Source: Comamonas granuli NBRC 101663 (lineage in GTDB: Bacteria; Pseudomonadota; Gammaproteobacteria; Burkholderiales; Burkholderiaceae_C). From it: DNA of 64,000 bases. A program made the translations under genes and the position numbers. Below are positions 18,266 to 29,619 of this stretch, one piece after another. The stretch is from assembly GCF_000739995.1 (NCBI RefSeq), contig NZ_BBJX01000001.1, positions 62,001 to 126,000 of the forward strand, given 5' to 3'. The stretch's first letter is position 1; each line of letters begins with the position of its first letter. The notes beneath the pieces were generated by a model. It worked only from the letters and a program-made list of their open reading frames with translations, ran no database searches and had not been told where the DNA came from.

Positions 18266-18398
18266 TAAAATACAGGCACGGTCGCCGAGTTAAATGAGCA
18301 ACTTGCAGGGCGACGGTAAACAAGACTGCTAAAGCGTTCGCCAGGCTCCCAGAGCGCGGGCAACGCCCAAAATGCTGCAACCTGTGGAGTTTATTCAA
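18266..18398 (+). promoter_or_regulatory. metK promoter and structured leader
   Basis: TAAAAT at 18266-18271 is a plausible -10, giving a leader of about 120 nt. GTCGCC (18281-18286) pairs with GGCGAC (18309-18314), with AGTT/AACT inside. GCGTT (18334-18338) pairs with AACGC (18362-18366). The nine bases CGTTCGCCA (18335-18343) are also complementary to TGGCGAACG (18400-18408), which covers the start codon, so the second hairpin and sequestration of the start exclude each other. GGAG at 18386-18389 is the ribosome site. A regulatory leader is inferred; I do not recognise a named riboswitch. Confidence 0.45.
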
Positions 18399-19580
18399 AT
18401 GGCGAACGACTTTCTCTTCACCTCCGAATCGGTCTCTGAGGGCCACCCCGACAAGGTGGCCGACCAGATCTCGGACGCCATCCTGGACGCAATTTTCGAA
18501 CAGGACCCGCGCTCGCGCGTGGCCGCCGAGACGCTGTGCAACACCGGCCTGGTGGTGCTGGCCGGCGAGATCACGACCAACGCCCATGTGGACTACATCC
18601 AGGTGGCGCGCGACACCATCAAGCGCATCGGTTATGACAACACCGAATACGGCATCGACTACAAGGGCTGCGCCGTGCTCGTCGCCTACGACAAGCAGAG
18701 CAACGACATCGCCCAGGGCGTGGACCACGCCTCCGACGACCACCTCAACACCGGCGCCGGCGACCAGGGCCTGATGTTCGGCTACGCCTGCGACGAGACG
18801 CCCGAGCTCATGCCCGCGCCCATCTACTACGCGCACCGCCTCGTCGAGCGCCAGGCGCAGTTGCGCAAGGACGGCCGCCTGCCCTTCCTGCGCCCCGACG
18901 CCAAGAGCCAGGTGACCATGCGCTACGTGGACGGCAAGCCCCACAGCATCGACACCGTGGTGCTCTCCAGCCAGCACAGCCCCGAAATGAGCGACGGCCA
19001 CCACATGAAGAGCGCCTTCGTCGAGGCCGTGATCGAGGACATCATCAAGCCCGTGCTGCCCAAGGAGTGGATCACGGCCGACACCAAGTACCTGATCAAC
19101 CCCACGGGCCGCTTCGTCATCGGCGGCCCGCAGGGCGACTGCGGCCTCACGGGCCGCAAGATCATCGTGGACACCTACGGCGGCGCCTGCCCGCACGGCG
19201 GCGGTGCCTTCTCGGGCAAGGACCCGACCAAGGTGGACCGCAGCGCCGCCTACGCCGCGCGCTACGTGGCCAAGAACATCGTCGCCGCGGGCCTGGCGCG
19301 CCAGTGCCAGATCCAGGTGGCCTACGCCATCGGCGTGGCCCGACCGATGAACGTGACGGTCTACACCGAAGGCACGGGCGTGATCCCCGACCACGAAATC
19401 GCCAAGCTGGTGCAGGAACACTTCGACCTGCGCCCCAAGGGCATCATCCAGATGCTCGACCTGCTGCGCCCCATCTACGCCAAGACCGCCGCCTACGGCC
19501 ACTTCGGCCGCGAAGAACCCGAGTTCACCTGGGAACGCACGGACAAGGCGGCGACGCTGCGTGCAGCGGCGGGGCGGTAA
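18399..19580 (+). CDS. metK: S-adenosylmethionine synthetase
   Basis: Makes SAM from methionine and ATP. The ATG at 18399 ([19 protein letters not shown]) has GGAG nine bases upstream and gives a 393-residue protein of normal length. The ATP-binding histidine is in [14 protein letters not shown]; the family signatures [12 protein letters not shown] and the phosphate-binding [16 protein letters not shown] are present. An earlier in-frame ATG (18372) lacks family support. The 3' end, including the codons for [11 protein letters not shown] and the stop, forms the first unit of a 78-bp tandem array. Confidence 0.97.
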   Translation: MANDFLFTSESVSEGHPDKVADQISDAILDAIFEQDPRSRVAAETLCNTGLVVLAGEITTNAHVDYIQVARDTIKRIGYDNTEYGIDYKGCAVLVAYDKQSNDIAQGVDHASDDHLNTGAGDQGLMFGYACDETPELMPAPIYYAHRLVERQAQLRKDGRLPFLRPDAKSQVTMRYVDGKPHSIDTVVLSSQHSPEMSDGHHMKSAFVEAVIEDIIKPVLPKEWITADTKYLINPTGRFVIGGPQGDCGLTGRKIIVDTYGGACPHGGGAFSGKDPTKVDRSAAYAARYVAKNIVAAGLARQCQIQVAYAIGVARPMNVTVYTEGTGVIPDHEIAKLVQEHFDLRPKGIIQMLDLLRPIYAKTAAYGHFGREEPEFTWERTDKAATLRAAAGR

Positions 19581-19747
19581 GCCCATGGGGACGCGCAGCG
19601 ACCACATGCAGCCTTGCGCTACAAGGCGGCGGCGCTGCGTGCAGCGGCGGGGCGCTAAGCCCATGGGGACGCGCAGCGACCACATGCAGCCTTGCGCCAC
19701 AAGGCGGCGGCGCTGCGTGCAGCGGCGGGGCGGTAAGCCCATGGGGA
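19543..19747. repeat. 78-bp tandem repeat, 2.6 units, starting in the metK 3' end
   Basis: Unit 1 (19543-19620) contains the metK C-terminal codons, the stop and 40 bp beyond. Unit 2 (19621-19698) and a partial unit 3 (19699-19747) repeat it with only a few substitutions. The marker TAAGCCCATGGGGA recurs at 19578, 19656 and 19734, exactly 78 apart. Because 78 is a multiple of three, a frame stays open across the array, but it has no recognisable product. The array ends 7 bp before the nadM start. Confidence 0.92.
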
Positions 19748-19754
19748 TGCGCCC

Positions 19755-20825
19755 ATGCTCGACGCTGCCGTCCTGATCGGGCGCTTTCAGCCCGTGCACC
19801 AGGGCCACCTGGCCCTGCTGCACCATGCGCTGGCACAGGCACGGCAGGTGGTCGTGGTGGTGGGCTCGGCCCACCAGGCGCGCAGCGCGAAAAACCCCTT
19901 CACCTGGCAGGAGCGCGCCGACCTGCTGCGTGCCGTGCTGCCCGCCGCCGAGCGCGCGCGCCTGACGGTGCTGCCCATGCGCGACCACTACGACGAGCCC
20001 GCCTGGGCGCGCGCCGTGCAGCAGGCCGTGACCGCGCACACCGCAGCGCAGGCGCGCATCGGCCTGGTCGGCCACTTCAAGGATGCAAGCAGCAGCTACC
20101 TGGCCGCGTTCCCCGACTGGCCGCTGCTGCGCATGCCGCGCCAGGGCAGCATAGATGCCAGCAGCATCCGGGACGCCTATTTCGGCGCCACGCCCGCCAC
20201 GCTGGATGCCGCGCTCGCTCCGCTGGCACCTGCTATCCCCCACGCCACGCGCCGCCTGCTCGAACAATTCGCCCGCACGCCGCACTACCCGGCGCTGCAG
20301 GAGGAGTGGCGCATGCTGCGCGCCTACCGCGCCGCCTGGGCGGCCGCGCCCTACCCGCCGGTGTTCGTCACCGTCGACGCCGTGCTGCTGTGCCAGGGCC
20401 GGGTGCTGCTGATCCGCCGCGGCCACGCCCCGGGCAAGGGGCTGTGGGCCCTGCCCGGGGGGTTCCTGGAGCCGCGCGACACGCTGTGGCAGTCGTGCCT
20501 GCGCGAGCTGGCCGAGGAAACCGGCTGCGCCCTGCCCGAGGCGCAGTGGCGCGCCGCCCTGCGGCAGGTGCGCGTGTTCGACCACCCGGACCGCAGCCAG
20601 CGCGGGCGCACCCTCACGCACGTGCATTGCTTCGACCTGGGCGCTGCCCCCCTGCCCGCCGTGCGAGCGGGCGACGACGCCGCGCACGCGGCCTGGCTGC
20701 CGCTGCAGGAGCTGGGCGCACTGGAGGAAGCGTTCTTTGAAGACCACTTCCACGTGCTCACGCAGGTGCTCGGTCCGCAGGCGCTCCACCCTGCCCCGCA
20801 CCCTGGCATTGCCGCAGCCTCTTGA
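19755..20825 (+). CDS. Bifunctional NMN adenylyltransferase/Nudix hydrolase
   Basis: A 356-residue fusion. Residues 1-175 form a NadM-type nucleotidyltransferase with [10 protein letters not shown] (H15, H18) and a second signature [13 protein letters not shown], expected to make NAD from NMN and ATP. Residues 200-340 form a Nudix domain whose box begins at GG235 and runs through REL (R250) and EETG (to 257). Such fusions are known from cyanobacteria and Francisella, where the Nudix part hydrolyses ADP-ribose. The start follows the metK tandem array without a strong ribosome site. The groES promoter overlaps its stop codon. Confidence 0.88.
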   Translation: MLDAAVLIGRFQPVHQGHLALLHHALAQARQVVVVVGSAHQARSAKNPFTWQERADLLRAVLPAAERARLTVLPMRDHYDEPAWARAVQQAVTAHTAAQARIGLVGHFKDASSSYLAAFPDWPLLRMPRQGSIDASSIRDAYFGATPATLDAALAPLAPAIPHATRRLLEQFARTPHYPALQEEWRMLRAYRAAWAAAPYPPVFVTVDAVLLCQGRVLLIRRGHAPGKGLWALPGGFLEPRDTLWQSCLRELAEETGCALPEAQWRAALRQVRVFDHPDRSQRGRTLTHVHCFDLGAAPLPAVRAGDDAAHAAWLPLQELGALEEAFFEDHFHVLTQVLGPQALHPAPHPGIAAAS

Positions 20826-20850
20826 AACCGGGGCAAAAGCCCTTATCATT
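20821..20850 (+). promoter_or_regulatory. groESL promoter
   Basis: CTTGAAA at 20821-20827 matches the sigma-32 -35 element; CCCTTAT at 20840-20846 could serve as its -10. TTGAAA-16-TATCAT (20822-20827, 20844-20849) also fits sigma-70. The -35 lies in the last codons and stop of the NadM-Nudix gene. Confidence 0.55.
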
Positions 20851-20875
20851 GGCACTCGTCAGCGGAGAGTGCTAA
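20849..20875 (+). promoter_or_regulatory. CIRCE operator (HrcA-binding inverted repeat)
   Basis: TTGGCACTC, nine bases, then GAGTGCTAA. This is the CIRCE consensus with a single mismatch in the left arm. It overlaps the expected transcription start of groESL, so HrcA should repress the operon until heat shock. Confidence 0.92.
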
Positions 20876-20961
20876 CAACACCCGCCGCGGGCTCGAATCC
20901 AGTGCGCCGCCGTGCTTGGCGCCTTGAGAGAACCTTCTTTTTGCATTCAGGAGAAACGCAC

Positions 20962-21252
20962 ATGAAACTTCGCCCCCTGCACGATCGCGTGATCGTCAAG
21001 CGTCTGGAAAACGAAACCAAGACCGCCTCCGGCATCGTGATCCCCGACAACGCCGCCGAGAAGCCCGACCAGGGCGAGGTGCTGGCCGTCGGCCCGGGCA
21101 AGAAGAACGACAAGGGCGAGACCATCGCCCTGAACGTCAAGGTGGGTGACCGCGTGCTGTTCGGCAAGTACAGCGGCCAGACCGTCAAGGTCGATGGCGA
21201 CGAACTGCTGGTGATGAAGGAAGACGACCTGTTCGCGGTCATCGAGAAGTAA
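20962..21252 (+). CDS. groES: Co-chaperonin GroES
   Basis: Ten-kilodalton lid of the GroEL folding chamber. The ATG at 20962 has AGGAG about nine bases upstream and gives 96 residues beginning [14 protein letters not shown], with the mobile-loop region [21 protein letters not shown]. It is the first gene of the heat-shock operon under CIRCE control; groEL follows after 85 bp that include a dispersed repeat. Confidence 0.98.
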   Translation: MKLRPLHDRVIVKRLENETKTASGIVIPDNAAEKPDQGEVLAVGPGKKNDKGETIALNVKVGDRVLFGKYSGQTVKVDGDELLVMKEDDLFAVIEK

Positions 21253-21253
21253 T

Positions 21254-21320
21254 TCAATCGCTATTTCATTGATAGCTATCGGCGCTTGCTGGACGGGCGC
21301 TGAGACCGTGTTTGATTCAA
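21254..21320. repeat. Double-hairpin repeat (family 1) inside the groES-groEL operon
   Basis: It carries CGCTATTTCATTGATAGC (second stem GCTAT/ATAGC), then GGCGCTTGCTGGACGGGCGC and a T-rich end. It begins at the groES stop and ends about 17 bp before the groEL start, so it is part of the groESL mRNA. Confidence 0.8.
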
Positions 21321-21328
21321 ATTCGTAG

Positions 21329-22975
<1,647 letters not shown>

Positions 22976-23000
22976 GTCCTGCCTGGAGACTGCTCCACTG

Positions 23001-23028
23001 AAAGGGCCGCGCAAGCGGCCCTTTTTTT
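23001..23028 (+). terminator. Intrinsic terminator of groESL
   Basis: AAAGGGCCGC, loop GCAA, GCGGCCCTTT, then more T residues. It lies 26 bp after the groEL stop. Confidence 0.9.
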
Positions 23029-23092
23029 CTGCACGCTTGCCTGCACGCCTGGGTGCGCGGCAGCGGCCGCACCGCCATGGCGCGCGCCCGGT

Positions 23093-24667
23093 TCAGGCGA
23101 GTTTTTTCAGCAGCCCCGCGGTCGAGGCATCGAGCCCGCTGGCGTCGCCCGTGCGCAGGCGCTGCTGCAGGTCCTGGGCGAGCTGCTTGCCCAGCTCCAC
23201 GCCCCACTGGTCGAAGCTGTTGATGCCCCACAGGCTGCCGCTGGTGAAGACCCGGTGCTCCTGCAAGGCCATGAGCGCGCCCAGGGATTGCGGCGTGAGC
23301 GCCTCGAGCAGCAGAAAGCTGCTGGGCCGGTTGCCCGGGAAATGGCGGTGGCCATCGGCGCTGGCGCGGCCCAGCATCAGCGCCTGCGCCTGCGCCAGGG
23401 CATTGGCCAGCAGCATCTCGTGGTGCTCCGGCAGGCCGTGCGTGTGCTGGCGCACGGCCACGATTTCGAGCGGCAGCACGTCCGTGCCCTGGTGCAGCAT
23501 CTGGAAGAAGGCATGCTGGCCATTGCAGCCCGGCTCGCCCCACAGCACCGGGGCCGTGGCCAGGGGCAGCACGCGGGCGGCCTTGTCCACGCGCTTGCCG
23601 TTGCTCTCCATTTCCACCTGCTGCCAGTGCGCGGCCAGCCGGCGCAGGCCGGCGTGGTAGGGCGCGATGCAGCGGCTGGAAAAGCCGTGGAAGTTGCGGT
23701 ACCAAATGTCGAGCAGCGCCAGGCGCACCGGCAGGTTGGCGTGCAGCGGCGCGGTGCGGAAATGCTCGTCCATGGCATGCGCGCCCGCCAGCAGCGCGCG
23801 AAAGCCCTCGCGGCCGATGGCGATGGCAATGGGCAGGCCTATGGCCGACCACAGCGAATAGCGGCCGCCCACCCAGTCCCAGAATCCGAAGCTGGTGGTG
23901 ATGCCCCAGGCGCGCGCGGCCTCGACGTTGCAGGTCAGGGCGGTGAAGTGGCGTGCCACGTCGCTCCCGCCCTGGGCCTTGAACCAGGCCAGCGCCGAGC
24001 GGGCATTGGTCATGGTCTCCTGGGTGGTGAAGGTCTTGGACGCCACCAGGAACAGCGTGCGCTCGGGCTGCACCTGGCGCAGCACGCGGTGCAGCTCGTG
24101 GCCGTCGATGTTCGAGACGAAATGAAAGCGCTTGCCCGGCACGCGCTGCGCCTCCAGGGCCAGCACGGCCATCTGCGGGCCCAGGTCGGAGCCGCCGATG
24201 CCGATGTTCACCACATCGGTGATGGCTTCGTCGGCACGCACCGCCTCGGCATAGGCCAGCATGGCATCGAGCGTGGCATGCACCTGCGCGAGCGCAGCGG
24301 CCACCCAGGGCTCATCGCCCGGCAGGTGCCGCCCGGCCGGGCGGCGCAGCAGGGTGTGCATGGCGGCACGGCCCTCGGTGGTGTTGACGGCCTGGCCGCC
24401 CAGCAGGGCGTCGCGCTGGCGCTCCAGCTGGCAGGCCTGCGCCATCTGCAGCAGCAAGGCCTCGGTCTGCCGGTCCCACAGGTTCTTGGACAGGTCGGCA
24501 AACACCTGCGGCGCCTGCATGCTGAAATGCGCAAAGCGATCGGCATCCTCGGCAAAGGACCGGCGCAGGTCCAAGCTGCGTCCCTGCGCGCTGAAATGCG
24601 CCTGCAGCGCCACCCACTGCGGGGTCTCGTCACATCGCAAGGCCATTTCAGGTGGGGGGAGGTGCAT
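23093..24667 (-). CDS. pgi: Glucose-6-phosphate isomerase
   Basis: Interconverts glucose 6-phosphate and fructose 6-phosphate. Signatures present are NIGIGGSDLGP, SNIDGHELHR, DWVGGRYSLWSAIG and GINSFDQWGVELGK. I choose the ATG at 24665-24667 (MHLPPPEMALRCDETP, 524 residues) because the intergenic element directly upstream ends in the same way before the oppD start; the next ATG at 24646 (517 residues) is equally possible and neither has a clear ribosome site. It is downstream of tal and a FabH-like gene, the usual sugar-metabolism group near hexR. Confidence 0.93.
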   Translation of the reverse strand: MHLPPPEMALRCDETPQWVALQAHFSAQGRSLDLRRSFAEDADRFAHFSMQAPQVFADLSKNLWDRQTEALLLQMAQACQLERQRDALLGGQAVNTTEGRAAMHTLLRRPAGRHLPGDEPWVAAALAQVHATLDAMLAYAEAVRADEAITDVVNIGIGGSDLGPQMAVLALEAQRVPGKRFHFVSNIDGHELHRVLRQVQPERTLFLVASKTFTTQETMTNARSALAWFKAQGGSDVARHFTALTCNVEAARAWGITTSFGFWDWVGGRYSLWSAIGLPIAIAIGREGFRALLAGAHAMDEHFRTAPLHANLPVRLALLDIWYRNFHGFSSRCIAPYHAGLRRLAAHWQQVEMESNGKRVDKAARVLPLATAPVLWGEPGCNGQHAFFQMLHQGTDVLPLEIVAVRQHTHGLPEHHEMLLANALAQAQALMLGRASADGHRHFPGNRPSSFLLLEALTPQSLGALMALQEHRVFTSGSLWGINSFDQWGVELGKQLAQDLQQRLRTGDASGLDASTAGLLKKLA

Positions 24668-24843
24668 ATCCGTGATCCATGGCGCTGCGCGCCACCCGCA
24701 ACCCATGGCACGGGCGCGGCCTATGCCAGGGCTCCCGCGCAAGGGCCGCCCCGCTGCGCTGGGAGCGTCCCCCTGCCCGCGGCGCGCAGCGCTGCGAGAG
24801 CGGGGGGAAGGCGCGAAGCGACTCAGGGGGGTGTCGTTTCATT
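24668..24843. repeat. Intergenic filler element (family 2), copy before pgi
   Basis: It occupies the whole space between the stop of the FabH-like gene and the pgi start. Read on the minus strand it begins near ACACCCCCCTGAGTCGC, continues TTCCCCCCGCTCTCGCAG, then GGGGCGGCCCTTGC, and ends CCATGGATCACGGAT just before the ATG. The copy at 30594-30771 has the same blocks in the same order. Internal complementary arms suggest several hairpins. Confidence 0.8.
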
Positions 24844-25962
<1,119 letters not shown>

Positions 25963-26019
25963 AAATCGGTGTCCTGTACCCGCGCTGCGGGCGGGATGCG
26001 CAAGTGTAACGAGCCGGCG

Positions 26020-26967
<948 letters not shown>

Positions 26968-27095
26968 GCAAATCCTCGGGGATCGGTGGGGGCGGGCCCG
27001 CGGCGCCGCAAACCTGCAAGTGTATGCGGCAGCGCCCTGGCCGCCGTGCATGAAACCGCGTTACATTCTGGGCCACCGCCCCTTTGCACCCCGCC

Positions 27096-27941
27096 ATGCT
27101 GGACCGCATCACCGCCTCCCTGCCCTCCCTGGCGCCTGCCGAGCAGCGCGTCGCCAAGCTCGTGCTGCAGGATGCGCGCGCCTTCGCCCGCCTGCCCGTG
27201 CGCGAGCTGGCCGAGCGCGCCCATGTGAGCAAGCCCACCGTGGTGCGCTTTTGCCGCAGCATGGGCTACGACGGGCTGGCCGACTTCAAGCTCAAGCTCG
27301 CCGGCAGCGTGAGCGAGGGCGTGCCCTTCATCCACCGCAGCGTGGACGCCGACGACAAGACCGGCGACGTGCTCGTCAAGGTGGTGGACAACGCCGTGGC
27401 CGCCTTGCTGCAGTACCGCAACGCCGCCAGCACGGTGGCCATAGAGCGCGCGGCCAGCGCCATGGCCGCGGCCTGCAAGGCGGGCCGGCGCATCGACTTC
27501 TACGGGGCGGGCAACTCCGGCATCGTGGCGCAGGACGCGCAGCACAAGTTCTTCCGCCTGGGCGTGACCTGCAACGCCGCCAGCGACGGCCACATGCAGG
27601 TCATGAGCGCCACCCTGCTGGGCCCGGGCGACTGCCTGGTGATCATCTCGAACTCGGGGCGCACACGCGACCTCATGGACGCCGCCGACATCGCGCGCAA
27701 GAACGGCGCAACGACCATCGCCCTCACCGCCAGCGGCTCGCCGCTGGCCAGCGCCTGCGCCATCCACCTGGCGGCCGACCACCCCGAGGGCTACGACCGC
27801 TACAGCCCCATGGTCTCGCGCCTGCTGCACCTGCTCATCATCGACGTGCTGGTGACCTGTGTGGCCTTGCGCATCGGCAGCTCGCTGCAGCCCCTGCTGC
27901 AGCAGATGAAGGAAAACCTGCGCAACAAGCGCTATACCTGA
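27096..27941 (+). CDS. hexR: RpiR/HexR-family transcriptional regulator
   Basis: Sugar-phosphate-responsive DNA-binding protein of 281 residues from ATG 27096 (a TTG four codons earlier is possible). Residues 1-75 form the RpiR helix-turn-helix (LAERAHVSKPTVVRFCRSMGY), and residues 110-250 form a SIS sugar-phosphate domain (IDFYGAGNSGIVAQDA, IISNSGRTRDL). Its position, divergent from tal with pgi nearby, fits HexR, which senses 2-keto-3-deoxy-6-phosphogluconate. TACATT at 27062-27067 may be its -10. I see no clear HexR operator in the 128-bp gap. MurR-like function is less likely. Confidence 0.85.
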   Translation: MLDRITASLPSLAPAEQRVAKLVLQDARAFARLPVRELAERAHVSKPTVVRFCRSMGYDGLADFKLKLAGSVSEGVPFIHRSVDADDKTGDVLVKVVDNAVAALLQYRNAASTVAIERAASAMAAACKAGRRIDFYGAGNSGIVAQDAQHKFFRLGVTCNAASDGHMQVMSATLLGPGDCLVIISNSGRTRDLMDAADIARKNGATTIALTASGSPLASACAIHLAADHPEGYDRYSPMVSRLLHLLIIDVLVTCVALRIGSSLQPLLQQMKENLRNKRYT

Positions 27942-28009
27942 TTTTCAAGCCAAAACCGGCTCCAGCGCTTGCGCAGCAAGCGCCATCAGCTATCCATTCA
28001 ATAGCAATC
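27942..28009. repeat. Double-hairpin repeat (family 1), copy after hexR
   Basis: One of the best copies: AAAACCGGCTCCAGCGCTTG, CGCA, GCAAGCGCCATCAGCTATC, CATTCAATAGCAA. Stem 1 is GCGCTTG/CAAGCGC and stem 2 is GCTAT/ATAGC. It fills the gap between the stops of hexR and the PEBP gene. Confidence 0.85.
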
Positions 28010-28505
28010 AGGGGCGCCCGTAGGTGGCGGTGAAGCTGGCCTTGGCCAGGGTGTGGGCGTTGACCATGAAGCCCGCCAGCGCCGCCGTGGCGTCGTCCGG
28101 GATGTCCAGCCGCGGCACCGACAGCGCATGCACGGTAAAGATGTAGCGGTGCGGCTTGTCGCCCGGCGGCGGGCAGACGCCGCCCCAGGCCGGCACGCCG
28201 TAGTCGTTGCGGATCTGGCGGGCGCCGGCGGGCAGGCCCGCACCGCCGCGGGCGCCGGCGTTGGGCGCCAGGGCCTGGGTGCCGGCCGGCAGGTCCACCA
28301 CGAACCAGTGCCACCAGCCCGAGCCCGTGGGGGCATCGGGGTCGTACACGGTGACGGCAAAGCTCTGCGCTTCGAGCGGCGCGCCGCGCCACTGCAGCGC
28401 GGGCGACTCGTTGCGCCCCGCGCAGCCGAAGCCGTCGAACTCGAACTGCGGCGGCACCGTGCCGCCGCTGGGAATGTCGGGACTGGAAAGCGTGAACGGA
28501 TCCAT
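28008..28505 (-). CDS. YbhB/YbcL-family (PEBP-like) protein
   Basis: A 165-residue member of the phosphatidylethanolamine-binding protein family. The start ATG 28503-28505 has AGGAG about seven bases upstream. Motifs are DPDAPTGSGWWHW, the ligand-pocket signature, and DYGVPAWGGVCPPPGDKPHRYIFTVHAL. Bacterial members have no agreed function; some are proposed kinase or phosphatase modulators. It stands between two family 1 repeats downstream of the ABC transporter operon and is probably independent. Confidence 0.9.
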   Translation of the reverse strand: MDPFTLSSPDIPSGGTVPPQFEFDGFGCAGRNESPALQWRGAPLEAQSFAVTVYDPDAPTGSGWWHWFVVDLPAGTQALAPNAGARGGAGLPAGARQIRNDYGVPAWGGVCPPPGDKPHRYIFTVHALSVPRLDIPDDATAALAGFMVNAHTLAKASFTATYGRP

Positions 28506-28531
28506 GGGGCGTCTCCTGTGGGGCAAAGGGA

Positions 28532-28600
28532 TTTGATATCAAAACCGACTGTAGCGCTTGCTGAGCAAGCGCCACCAGCTACTCCATTGATAGCAAAACT
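28532..28600. repeat. Double-hairpin repeat (family 1), copy after oppF
   Basis: Contains GATATCAAAACCGACTG, TAGCGCTTGCTGAGCAAGCG, CCACCAGCTACTCCATTGATAGCAAAA in the same order as the copy at 27942, 590 bp away. Its end touches the stop of the ATPase gene (TCA at 28600-28602). Confidence 0.85.
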
Positions 28601-29619
28601 CAAATCCGCCCTTCCTCCACGGCATGGCAGGCGATGCGTATGCCACCGATGGTGTGCAGGTGCGGACGCTCGGCGCGGCAGCGCTCGTTGGCGTGCGGGC
28701 AGCGCGGGTTGAAGGCGCAGCCGGGCGGCGGGTTGAGCGGGTTGGGCACCTCGCCCTGCACGGGCGTGCGTGCGCGGCCAGTGTCGTGCATCTTCGGGAT
28801 GGCGTCGAGCAGCATGCGCGTGTAGGGGTGGCGCGGGGCCGCGAACAGCGTCTTCTTGTCGGCCAGCTCCACCAGGCGGCCCAGGTACATCACGCCCACC
28901 TGGTCGCTCACGTGGCGCACCACGGCCAGGTTGTGGCTGATGAACAGGTAGGTGAGCTGCCGCTGGCGCTGCAGGTCCTTCATGATGTTGAGCACCTGCG
29001 CCTGCACCGAGACGTCGAGCGCGCTGGTGGGCTCGTCGCACACCAGGAATTCGGGCTCGGTGGCCAGGGCGCGCGCGATGGAGATGCGCTGGCGCTGCCC
29101 GCCCGAGAACTGGTGCGGGTACTTCGCCATGTCGAGCGGCGACAGGCCCACGGACTGCAGCAGTTCGCCCACGCGCGCCTTGAGCTGCGCCTTGTCGGTG
29201 ATGAGTCCGTGCTCGCGCAGCGGCTCGCCGATGATGTCCTCGACCAGCCAGCGCGGGTTCAGGCTGGCATACGGGTCCTGGAAGATCATCTGGATGCGCC
29301 GGCGCATGGCCTTGGCGTTGCCGCCCTTGAAGGCGGCGTGCGCGTCCTGGCCGTCGAAGGTGAAGCCGCCGCGCGTGGGCTCGTACAGGCCCACGAGCAG
29401 GCGCGCCACGGTGCTCTTGCCACAGCCCGATTCGCCCACCAGGGCCAGGGTCTGGCCTTTTTCGATCTCGAAGCTCACGCCGTCCACGGCGTGCAAGAGC
29501 AGGCGCGGCTTGCCCTCCAGCACGCGGTTGAGCCAGGGTGGCGAGACGTCGAAGGTGCGCGCCAGGTCATGCGCCTGCACCAGCGGCGGGGCAGCGGTGT
29601 GCACGTCGGCCGGGCTCAT
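28600..29619 (-). CDS. dppF: Peptide ABC transporter ATP-binding protein (OppF/DppF type)
   Basis: Cytoplasmic ATPase of a dipeptide/oligopeptide importer, 339 residues. Walker A GESGCGKST is at 62-70, the ABC signature SGGQRQRISIARALA and Walker B FLVCDEPTSALD follow, and the C-terminal oligopeptide-transporter extension (NPLNPPPGCAFNPRCPHANERC is the region, with four cysteines in the wider tail) matches the type that carries an Fe-S-like cluster in some members. It overlaps the preceding dppD gene by 4 bp (ATGA). Confidence 0.94.
   Translation of the reverse strand: MSPADVHTAAPPLVQAHDLARTFDVSPPWLNRVLEGKPRLLLHAVDGVSFEIEKGQTLALVGESGCGKSTVARLLVGLYEPTRGGFTFDGQDAHAAFKGGNAKAMRRRIQMIFQDPYASLNPRWLVEDIIGEPLREHGLITDKAQLKARVGELLQSVGLSPLDMAKYPHQFSGGQRQRISIARALATEPEFLVCDEPTSALDVSVQAQVLNIMKDLQRQRQLTYLFISHNLAVVRHVSDQVGVMYLGRLVELADKKTLFAAPRHPYTRMLLDAIPKMHDTGRARTPVQGEVPNPLNPPPGCAFNPRCPHANERCRAERPHLHTIGGIRIACHAVEEGRI

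Noticed and set aside
18330..18370. SAH riboswitch before metK, suggested by CCAGGCTC and CAACG words
   Set aside because: The words are present, but the required pairing order of the SAH aptamer is not, and this class normally precedes ahcY.
19543..19747. CRISPR array
   Set aside because: The repeats are contiguous 78-bp tandem units without unique spacers, and no cas genes are near.
16548..20855. A 1435-codon open frame on the minus strand
   Set aside because: It covers the acyltransferase gene but continues antisense through metK and the NadM-Nudix gene, both of which have clear motifs. It exists because stops are rare in high-GC DNA.
24668..24843. Insertion sequence or MITE with target duplications
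   Set aside because: I see no terminal inverted repeats or direct target repeats and no transposase; the element is reported only as an intergenic repeat.
26968..27095. HexR operator between tal and hexR
   Set aside because: TTACA and TGTA words occur but not as a properly spaced palindrome.
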